14,645 nt of DNA from Bacillota bacterium. Lineage in GTDB: Bacteria; Bacillota; Clostridia; Lachnospirales; Cellulosilyticaceae. Below the pieces are notes generated by a model, which was not told where the DNA came from, searched no databases, and saw only the letters and a list, made by a program, of their open reading frames with translations. The position numbers and the translations under genes were made by a program. The first letter of the stretch is position 1; each line of letters opens with the position of its first letter. Below, in pieces: positions 1-4,740 of this stretch. Location of the stretch: assembly GCA_023415525.1 (NCBI GenBank), contig JAEZKI010000434.1, forward strand, positions 1 through 14,645, in the 5' to 3' direction.

Positions 1-2
1 TT

Positions 3-317
3 TGGAAATATCATCAAATGTGTGTTGAAGGAGGCACCATTGGTATCTTTGATGATTTACGCGATTTTAAATACAGTAGCTTTGTGTTAATTCCCACAGC
101 AATAGAAATAGTTCTTGCCCAAGAAAAGGAAGAAAGTTTTACTACAGCCCTTTCTCTACTTTATAGATGTATGGAGGAATCAGATACCACTGAAAGGCCT
201 ATTGAGCTACAAGAGCAATGGGAAAAGCTTCATGATAAAGTAAATAAGCTTGGAACGAAAGATACCTTATTACTTTGGAAAGGGATCTGTAAGTGGTATA
301 GGATGGATCAAAATTAA
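3..317 (+). CDS. Unrecognised small acidic protein, 5' end outside window
   Basis: The reading frame is open from the left edge to the TAA at 315-317, giving about 104 visible residues. An ATG at 18 exists but has no ribosome binding site in front of it, so the true start most likely lies upstream of the window. The protein is soluble-looking, acidic and rich in Glu and Leu. It has an aromatic, hydrophobic first half, a predicted helical segment around ELQEQWEKLHDKV, and an ending in KWYRMDQN. No signal peptide, membrane segment or catalytic motif is visible. I do not recognise the family. Size and composition resemble small immunity or antitoxin-like proteins, but nothing in the sequence proves that. 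A 114-bp gap with a possible promoter separates it from the kinase gene downstream. Confidence 0.5.
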   Translation, partial: WKYHQMCVEGGTIGIFDDLRDFKYSSFVLIPTAIEIVLAQEKEESFTTALSLLYRCMEESDTTERPIELQEQWEKLHDKVNKLGTKDTLLLWKGICKWYRMDQN

Positions 318-349
318 ATGAGAAGGTAAATAATTTATAACAATAAAAA

Positions 350-369
350 AATTATTTCGGAATTATTTC
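350..369 (+). repeat. 9-bp direct repeat upstream of kinase promoter
   Basis: AATTATTTC occurs at 350-358 and again at 361-369, separated by GG, giving an 11-bp period (about one helical turn). The second copy overlaps the proposed -35 region of the kinase gene. Repeats of this kind can be binding sites for a regulator, but in such AT-rich DNA chance is possible. Confidence 0.4.
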
Positions 370-394
370 AAATTTGATATAAGTAAGGTAGAAT
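366..394 (+). promoter_or_regulatory. Possible promoter of the GHKL kinase gene
   Basis: TTTCAA (366-371), a 17-bp spacer and TAGAAT (389-394) form a plausible but weak sigma-A-type promoter about 38 bp before the proposed GTG start. It is the best match in the 114-bp gap. The poor -35 suggests weak or activated expression. Confidence 0.35.
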
Positions 395-417
395 AAGGTA
401 AATAAACTAACATTTTT

Positions 418-423
418 TGGAGG
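418..423 (+). promoter_or_regulatory. Ribosome binding site that sets the kinase start
   Basis: TGGAGG at 418-423 sits 8 bases before a GTG at 432-434. A TTG at 417-419 is in frame but overlaps the TGGAGG itself, so it would need another ribosome binding site, which is not present. The GTG is therefore the better start. Confidence 0.75.
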
Positions 424-431
424 ACAAAAAG

Positions 432-1697
432 GTGCTACAAGTATTTAATGGGCTTATTGTGCTTATATTTGGGATTGCCATTATGTATATCTTATTGGAT
501 ATAGAAAAGAATAAGAAGAATCTATGCATAGTAAGTGTTTTTGCCGTAGCTCTTTATAATATACAGGGGATATTTTATATTACTTTTGGAATAGACTTTA
601 TTATTAAAGCCTATCCTTTTATTACCCATATTCCAACTTTTATTTTCTTTATAATCTTATCAAAACAGAAGGTTACTCACGTTCTATTTACCCTATTTAC
701 AGCCTATGTCTTAATGACTCCTAGACGTTTAGGCGTTGAATTTATTACCCGCATTTTTAAAGACAATATTTTTATTGCTATTTTTGCAGAAATAGGTGTT
801 TCTATAGTCATTATTGTCCTTGTCTACCAGTATCTAGGCAAGGTTTTTATAAAGCTCAATAGACAGGATACTAAAGGTAACTATTTGATTAATATAGTTC
901 CTTGTCTTTATTATTTAGTATGCTATATTGGTAGCATCTATACAGATTATATTTATACCATAGATAGTACCATCATTTATCAATGGCTTGCATCCTTATT
1001 GAGTATTATTTTTTATTTGATGCTTATCTATTATTTTCAAGAAACATTCGATCACATGATTATTAAGCAGGAAAAAGAAATACTAAATATTCAGATGAAA
1101 GCGCAGCAGAAGTATATAAAAGAGCTCAGAGAGTCTCAGACTAAGGTAGCCATGTATAGGCATGATTTACGTCACCATTTACAATATATTAACATGTGCA
1201 TTGGAGAAGGAGATATTGAGAAGGCTCAAGACTACATAAGTGAGATAAGTTCAGAAATTATTAGTTCAGCTGTTGTAAGATATTGTGAAAATGAGACCAT
1301 TAACATTATTTTATCTTCTTATGTGGCTAAGGCAAATGAAAAACGAATAGAGATGAAGGTAGATGTGAAACTTCCAACGGAGCTAAAGATATCTGACACA
1401 GATATAAGTACTATTTTATCTAATAGTCTAGAGAATGCCATACATGCTGTGGAGAGTGTTAAGGAGTTGGAAAAACGAAAAATAGAAATAACTTCTTATA
1501 TACGACAAGATAAGCTGCTTATTGAGGTAATTAATAACTATGAAGAAAGAGTAGAATTCCAAGGAGGATACCCGATAACTACTAAGGAGGGCCACGGATA
1601 TGGAACTAAGAGTATTATTTCTATAGTAGAAAGGTACGAGGGTATTTCATCTTTTACGGCGGAAGAGGGAGAGTTTAGCTTGCGAATTGCAATATAG
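432..1697 (+). CDS. GHKL sensor histidine kinase, AgrC/VirS type, orphan in window
   Basis: Membrane sensor kinase of the family that detects peptide or other extracellular signals and phosphorylates a response regulator, usually a LytTR one. With the GTG start it has 421 residues. The first ~205 are six or seven hydrophobic segments with short loops. A linker helix leads to the H-box MYRHDLRHHLQ (phospho-acceptor His near 244), then the N-box NSLENAIHA (about 331-339) and the glycine-rich ATP lid GHGYGTKSI (about 387-395). All the elements needed for activity are present and the length is normal for AgrC-like kinases. No response regulator or AgrB/AgrD-like gene adjoins it; the next genes are three lipoproteins. 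The promoters of lipoproteins 1 and 3 carry LytTR-like repeats, so it may control them through a regulator encoded elsewhere. The family assignment is firm; the ligand is unknown. Confidence 0.9.
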   Translation: MLQVFNGLIVLIFGIAIMYILLDIEKNKKNLCIVSVFAVALYNIQGIFYITFGIDFIIKAYPFITHIPTFIFFIILSKQKVTHVLFTLFTAYVLMTPRRLGVEFITRIFKDNIFIAIFAEIGVSIVIIVLVYQYLGKVFIKLNRQDTKGNYLINIVPCLYYLVCYIGSIYTDYIYTIDSTIIYQWLASLLSIIFYLMLIYYFQETFDHMIIKQEKEILNIQMKAQQKYIKELRESQTKVAMYRHDLRHHLQYINMCIGEGDIEKAQDYISEISSEIISSAVVRYCENETINIILSSYVAKANEKRIEMKVDVKLPTELKISDTDISTILSNSLENAIHAVESVKELEKRKIEITSYIRQDKLLIEVINNYEERVEFQGGYPITTKEGHGYGTKSIISIVERYEGISSFTAEEGEFSLRIAI

Positions 1698-1780
1698 AGT
1701 GACATAATCTGTAAAAAGTTTTGCTTTTAAAGGAGATATAAATACAAGAGCAATGAATAAAATCCATAAAATGGAAAAAT

Positions 1781-1822
1781 TACTACATTCCATAATAAAA
1801 AAAGGACATTTTGTGCTAAAAA
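1781..1822 (+). promoter_or_regulatory. LytTR-like direct repeat pair upstream of lipoprotein 1
   Basis: Two 21-bp units, 1781-1801 and 1802-1822, agree at 13 of 21 positions. Both contain ACATT followed by YYRT and then a T plus A-run (ACATTCCAT at 1785-1793, ACATTTTGT at 1806-1814). A 9-bp motif repeated at 21 bp just upstream of a weak -35 is the arrangement bound by LytTR regulators such as AgrA and VirR. The same pair occurs before lipoprotein 3. The binding protein is inferred. Confidence 0.6.
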
Positions 1823-1851
1823 TTAAAAATAAATAGAATCTTCTCTATAAT
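1823..1851 (+). promoter_or_regulatory. Promoter of lipoprotein 1
   Basis: TTAAAA (1823-1828), a 17-bp spacer and a consensus TATAAT (1846-1851). The -35 is poor while the -10 is perfect, as expected for an activator-dependent promoter. The second ACATT repeat ends about 8 bp upstream of the -35. Confidence 0.6.
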
Positions 1852-1881
1852 TAGAAATGATTAATAATTTTTAAAAATATG

Positions 1882-1887
1882 AAGGAG
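1882..1887 (+). promoter_or_regulatory. Ribosome binding site that sets the lipoprotein 1 start
   Basis: AAGGAG at 1882-1887 lies inside a reading frame that opens at an ATG at 1879, so that ATG cannot be the start this site serves. The ATG at 1900 begins the same MKKIIS signal peptide as the two paralogs, and the leader between site and start closely matches that of lipoprotein 2. Confidence 0.75.
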
Positions 1888-1899
1888 ACTAGTAAAAGT

Positions 1900-2529
1900 A
1901 TGAAAAAGATTATTTCAATGGTAGTGATTTTAATGATGTCATTAACTCTATTAACAGGGTGTGGTGCTGATTTAACACCAGCAAAAGAAAAGTTTAGTGA
2001 AGTGGAAACAGTTTTTAATGAAGCGACAGAACTTTATAATGCTAATGGTTGGAGTCAAGATGAGACAATGGCACAATCTCATGCTGATTTAGCAGCTTCT
2101 ATAGCTGAAATGAAAGAAGCTTTAGATAGTCCAGGTTTGGTTACGGATAGTGATGTAGAAGAAATAGTAAGTTACTTAGATATTATATTAGAACAAGTTA
2201 AAGTATATAAGGAAACCGTTGCTTTATCTGCAGGAGGGGATGCGTTAAATTTAGATGCTTTAATAGATACATATAATCAAATAGTGGATTTGCATTCTGT
2301 AATAGTGGACCAAGCAGCTCAAAATGGTTGGGATGGAGATGAAGAAGTATCTTCAACTCTAACTGAAGTAGAGGTAGGTGTGTCAGGAGCTCAAGTGATA
2401 TTGGAAGACCTTGACAATATAGACGGATATGGTCTTACTCAAGCAGATGTTGATCAAATGTTAGCAGAAATTGAAGGTTATGTAGGAAAACTTAATGAAC
2501 TAAAAACGAAAACTGCTACTGCTAAATAA
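1900..2529 (+). CDS. Small two-repeat lipoprotein, copy 1
   Basis: Secreted lipoprotein of 209 residues. It has a lysine-led hydrophobic signal peptide and a canonical lipobox LLTGC with the lipid-attachment Cys at residue 21. The mature part is acidic, predicted helical, and consists of two copies of one unit. Each unit has a leading helix (AKEKFSEVETVFNEATELY; LIDTYNQIVDLHSVIVDQ), then NGW plus acidic residues (NGW at 49-51 and 142-144), then two further helices. No enzyme motif is visible, so a binding or structural role on the outer face of the membrane is likely. It is the first of three tandem paralogs, closest to copy 2, with which it shares its 5' coding DNA and the C-terminus TKTATAK. 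Expression probably starts from the repeat-bearing promoter at 1781-1851. I do not recognise a named family. Confidence 0.85.
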   Translation: MKKIISMVVILMMSLTLLTGCGADLTPAKEKFSEVETVFNEATELYNANGWSQDETMAQSHADLAASIAEMKEALDSPGLVTDSDVEEIVSYLDIILEQVKVYKETVALSAGGDALNLDALIDTYNQIVDLHSVIVDQAAQNGWDGDEEVSSTLTEVEVGVSGAQVILEDLDNIDGYGLTQADVDQMLAEIEGYVGKLNELKTKTATAK

Positions 2530-2550
2530 ATAAGAAGTGTAAGTGAAATA

Positions 2551-2596
2551 TTAAGGATTCATACAATCTATAGCTATAGATTGTATGAATCCTTAA
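2551..2596. repeat. 46-bp perfect palindrome after lipoprotein 1
   Basis: Two 23-base arms are exact reverse complements with no central spacer, centred between 2573 and 2574. In RNA it would form a very stable stem and probably end the lipoprotein 1 transcript. No T-run follows on either strand, which is unusual for an intrinsic terminator, and long spacer-free palindromes are generally unstable in bacteria. Confidence 0.85.
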
Positions 2597-2622
2597 AAAT
2601 TCTGTAAATTGCAAGGTGCGGT

Positions 2623-2653
2623 TTTACTTATTAACCATATAGTTTAGTATAAT
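2623..2653 (+). promoter_or_regulatory. Possible distal promoter of lipoprotein 2
   Basis: A consensus TATAAT at 2648-2653 has a weak TTTACT at 2623-2628 (19-bp spacer). The surrounding stretch, AGTTTAGTATAATAGTATT at 2641-2659, recurs with few changes at 3613-3631, which suggests a conserved functional element or duplicated DNA. Transcription from here would give a leader of roughly 160 bases. Confidence 0.35.
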
Positions 2654-2735
2654 AGTATTCAAATAAAAGCATACGTGGGCAGTTTCTAATAGGCAAACAT
2701 AGGGTGTTTTATGATGGAAAAAGGATATTTCAGAC

Positions 2736-2741
2736 TATAAT
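2736..2741 (+). promoter_or_regulatory. Possible proximal -10 box of lipoprotein 2
   Basis: A consensus TATAAT about 78 bp before the start of lipoprotein 2, without a recognisable -35. The ACATT repeat pair seen before copies 1 and 3 is not present here, so copy 2 may be controlled differently. Confidence 0.3.
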
Positions 2742-2818
2742 GAAGCGGTTAATGGAATATTATATACAGTTATAAAGGTGCTTTAATAAGAGGGACGATA
2801 AAGGAGATTGGTAAAAGT

Positions 2819-3511
2819 ATGAAAAAGATTATTTCCATAGGAATTATGTTAATGATGTCATTGGCTCTATTAACAGGTTGTGGTGCTGATTTAACACCAG
2901 CAAAAGAAAAGCTTAGTGAAATAGAAACAGTTTTTACTGAAGCAACAGAGCTTTATGAGGCTAATGGTTGGAATCAAGATGAGACAATGGTACAAACACA
3001 TGATGATATAGAGAAGGCTTTAGCTGAAATGAAAGAAGCTCTAGATAGTCCAGGTCTTGTGACTGATGATGATGTAGAACAAATATTAGGTTATTTAGAC
3101 ATTATTATGGAACAAGTCAATATGTATAAGGAAGCAGTGGGTGTGTCTTTATCAGATGTGGCTTCAGAAGTGATTTCAGAAGCGATTTCAGAAGGAATTA
3201 CAGAAACTACAGAAGCAGAGAATCCACTAGATTTAACAGTTTTTACAGAGAAGTATAATGAAATATTTGAACTACATAAAAAAGTAGCTGACCAAGCACA
3301 ACAAAATGGTTGGGTTGAAGACGAAGATGTAGTAAATGCATTAAGAGAAGGAATGACTCTAATGGAAACGCCAAGATCTATTATAGAAAATGTTACTGCA
3401 TTAGACGGACAAAGTTATACTCAAGCAGATATTGATGAGATGACAGCAAATCTTGTAGGCTATATTGAGACACTCAATGAGTTACAAACGAAAACGGCTA
3501 CTGCTAAATAA
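2819..3511 (+). CDS. Small two-repeat lipoprotein, copy 2
   Basis: Paralog of the preceding lipoprotein, 230 residues, with the same signal peptide type and lipobox LLTGC (Cys 21). AAAGGAG lies 12 bases before the ATG. The two helical units carry NGW at 49-51 and 163-165. The extra length comes from a Ser/Glu/Thr-rich linker between the units (about residues 110-137), encoded partly by a 12-bp tandem repeat. The first unit is very like copy 1, including LTPAKEK and MKEALDSPGLVTD, and the last residues TKTATAK are identical, so the two arose by recent duplication. A strong terminator follows. The role is unknown; an extracellular binding or spacer function is only a guess from the helical, non-enzymatic composition. 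Confidence 0.85.
   Translation: MKKIISIGIMLMMSLALLTGCGADLTPAKEKLSEIETVFTEATELYEANGWNQDETMVQTHDDIEKALAEMKEALDSPGLVTDDDVEQILGYLDIIMEQVNMYKEAVGVSLSDVASEVISEAISEGITETTEAENPLDLTVFTEKYNEIFELHKKVADQAQQNGWVEDEDVVNALREGMTLMETPRSIIENVTALDGQSYTQADIDEMTANLVGYIETLNELQTKTATAK
3164..3211 (+). repeat. 12-bp tandem repeat inside lipoprotein 2
   Basis: TCAGAAGTGATT, TCAGAAGCGATT and TCAGAAGGAATT follow one another at 3164-3199, with a decayed fourth unit to 3211. The period is four codons, so copy-number change keeps the frame. It encodes the SEVISEAISEGI linker between the two helical units, which copies 1 and 3 lack. Confidence 0.75.
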
Positions 3512-3530
3512 GAAACATATTATAAACATT

Positions 3531-3570
3531 AAATATACGCATAATTTAAAAAATTATGCGTATATTTTTT
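3531..3570 (+). terminator. Rho-independent terminator of lipoprotein 2
   Basis: Perfect 17-base arms (3531-3547 and 3551-3567) with a 3-base AAA loop, running into a T-run ending at 3570. The stem contains TACGC/GCGTA and begins 19 bases after the stop codon. Confidence 0.85.
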
Positions 3571-3608
3571 AGTTACTTAATGGGGACAAGTTCTTTTATG
3601 GACTAACG

Positions 3609-3715
3609 TTAGAGTTCAGTGTAATAGTATTTAAAAGAATCTTTCTGGAGTAGGTATTTATGGATAGTTTTGAGGTAAAAGCATAAATGATAAAGGAGAT
3701 TAGTAAAAATATCGA
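3609..3715 (+). pseudogene. Leftover promoter and leader of a lost fourth lipoprotein copy
   Basis: Two blocks here match the upstream region of lipoprotein 2. The first, AGAGTTCAGTGTAATAGTATT at 3611-3631, matches 2639-2659, including the -10 box. The second, GATAAAGGAGATTAGTAAAA at 3689-3708, matches the ribosome binding site leader at 2799-2818 with one visible change (GG to AG). Where lipoprotein 2 has ATGAAAAAG this copy has ATCGAAGAG, so the start codon is gone and no signal peptide follows. The blocks are closer together than in copy 2. The best explanation is duplication of a lipoprotein unit followed by loss of its coding part. No protein is expected. Confidence 0.5.
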
Positions 3716-3735
3716 AGAGGCCTTTTGCTAATTTA

Positions 3736-3815
3736 GGAGCCCTTTCTTTTATGTAGACAATAAGTTTACGAAAGAGGGAGAATACCATTTTTAGTGAGAA
3801 GGGCTTTTGTGTTTT
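3736..3815 (+). ncRNA. Structured attenuator-like RNA element
   Basis: CCCTTTC (3740-3746) can pair with GAAA..GGG (3770-3778), enclosing an inner stem GTAGAC/GTTTAC (one G-T pair) around an AATAA loop. AGCCCTTTCT (3738-3747) can instead pair with AGAAGGGCT (3797-3805), which is followed by TTTTGTGTTTT. The two pairings exclude each other, as in an attenuator, and the second ends like an intrinsic terminator. It lies downstream of the leftover promoter near 3620 and upstream of the lipoprotein 3 promoter, so it might end a short RNA of about 180 bases. I match it to no known RNA family. Confidence 0.35.
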
Positions 3816-3860
3816 AGTTAATAGGGATTAAAACTATAAAGCTCCAAAAAATGACAAATT

Positions 3861-3902
3861 TACAACATTTCATAGTAAAAAAAACACATTTCGTGCTAAA
3901 AA
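3861..3902 (+). promoter_or_regulatory. LytTR-like direct repeat pair upstream of lipoprotein 3
   Basis: Units 3861-3881 and 3882-3902 agree at 15 of 21 positions, with ACATTTCAT at 3865-3873 and ACATTTCGT at 3886-3894, each followed by a T and an A-run. The spacing (21 bp) and the distance from the second repeat to the -10 (39 bp) are identical to those before lipoprotein 1. That conserved geometry argues for a bound regulator, most plausibly of the LytTR class. Confidence 0.6.
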
Positions 3903-3925
3903 CAGAGTAATCGAGATATTTTTTG

Positions 3926-3931
3926 TATATT
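3926..3931 (+). promoter_or_regulatory. -10 box of lipoprotein 3 promoter
   Basis: TATATT lies exactly where the lipoprotein 1 geometry predicts. The -35 position (3903-3908, CAGAGT) is far from consensus, which fits dependence on an activator bound at the repeats. An overlapping alternative -10, TATAGT, is at 3932-3937. Confidence 0.5.
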
Positions 3932-3981
3932 TATAGTGAATAGAACAATATTATAAATTTATAAAGAGAGAGTGATAGTAT

Positions 3982-4632
3982 ATGAAAAAGATTATTTCAA
4001 TGGGAGTGATCCTAATTATGTCATTGGCACTATTGACAGGTTGTGGGGGTCCCGACTTAACAGGAGTAACAGAGAAATATAATCAAGTGGCAGATATTTT
4101 TAATGAAGCAGCAGCTCTTTTTAATTCCAACGGTTGGAACAATGATGAAGAGTACTTAGAAATGCATAATGATTTAGCGGATGCTATTGAAGAAATTAGA
4201 ATTATTATCGAAGATCCAGAACAGGCGAAGAATATTGATACAGAGCAGATGGAGGAAGATTTAGATACCCTTATTGCTTCAGTTAAAGAGTATAAAGAAG
4301 CTGTTGCCATAGCCCCAGTGGTGGAGAATATATTAGATTTAGCAGCTTTAACAGATAAGTATAATGAAATAGCTGATTTACATACAAAAGTAGTAGCTCA
4401 GGCACAACAAAATGGCTGGGAACAAGATGCAGATGTAGTGGCTACCTTAAATGAAGTAGCGACTACAATGGAAATGCCAAAAACTCTTCTAGAAGATCCT
4501 ACAATTATTGAAGGAGAAGACCTTACCCAAGCAGATATTGATGAGTTTACTGCAGCCCTTGGTGGTTTTATAGAGCCACTTAATCAATTAGATGAGATAA
4601 CAGCTACAGCTTATACAGGTGCTGCTGAATAA
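3982..4632 (+). CDS. Small two-repeat lipoprotein, copy 3
   Basis: Third paralog, 216 residues, with signal peptide and lipobox LLTGC (Cys 21). The first ~45 coding bases are nearly those of copy 1, but the mature protein is the most diverged of the three. It opens with GGPDLTGVTEKYNQV, carries NGW at 50-52 and 144-146, and ends in AYTGAAE instead of TKTATAK. The two-unit helical design is kept. The ribosome binding site is a weaker GAGAG stretch (3966-3972) rather than AAAGGAG. The promoter region resembles that of copy 1 rather than copy 2, so copies 1 and 3 are probably co-regulated. A bidirectional terminator separates it from the converging blaR1 gene. Function unknown. Confidence 0.85.
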   Translation: MKKIISMGVILIMSLALLTGCGGPDLTGVTEKYNQVADIFNEAAALFNSNGWNNDEEYLEMHNDLADAIEEIRIIIEDPEQAKNIDTEQMEEDLDTLIASVKEYKEAVAIAPVVENILDLAALTDKYNEIADLHTKVVAQAQQNGWEQDADVVATLNEVATTMEMPKTLLEDPTIIEGEDLTQADIDEFTAALGGFIEPLNQLDEITATAYTGAAE

Positions 4633-4655
4633 ATAAGAGATGAATAGAATGCTAA

Positions 4656-4695
4656 AAAGCCTTACAATTTGTAAATATACAGATTGTAAGGCTTT
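4656..4695. terminator. Bidirectional terminator between lipoprotein 3 and blaR1
   Basis: Arms 4656-4673 and 4678-4695 pair over 18 positions with one G-T wobble and a 4-base loop. Reading plus, the stem ends in GGCTTT then ATTAGTTTTT. Reading minus, it ends in GGCTTTTT. It can therefore stop transcripts from both converging genes. Confidence 0.85.
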
Positions 4696-4740
4696 ATTAG
4701 TTTTTAACGAAGAAAAATCTGTTAGCAAAACAAATTAGTA

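Noticed and set aside
28..42. AAGGAGG followed by TTG at 40-42, as a possible translation start.
   Set aside because: The TTG is out of frame with the open frame ending at 317 and its own frame gives only a short peptide.
1753..1836. Short reading frame of 27 codons over the lipoprotein 1 promoter, similar to a 19-codon frame (MTNLQHFIVKKTHFVLKTE) at 3851-3910, suggesting a paired signal peptide for the AgrC-like kinase.
   Set aside because: Nearly all differences between the two frames change the amino acid, no ribosome binding site is suitably placed, and the conserved bases follow the 21-bp DNA repeats. Conservation of a binding site explains it better than coding.
2670..2706. CATACGTG and CATAGGGTG upstream of lipoprotein 2 as a possible LytTR repeat pair.
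   Set aside because: The spacing is 28 bp, the distance to TATAAT is 38 and the sequence does not match the ACATTYYRT motif of copies 1 and 3.
4083..4310. Open frame on the minus strand inside lipoprotein 3.
   Set aside because: It lies wholly antisense to a gene with clear signal peptide and paralogs, has Ser-rich shadow composition and no ribosome binding site.
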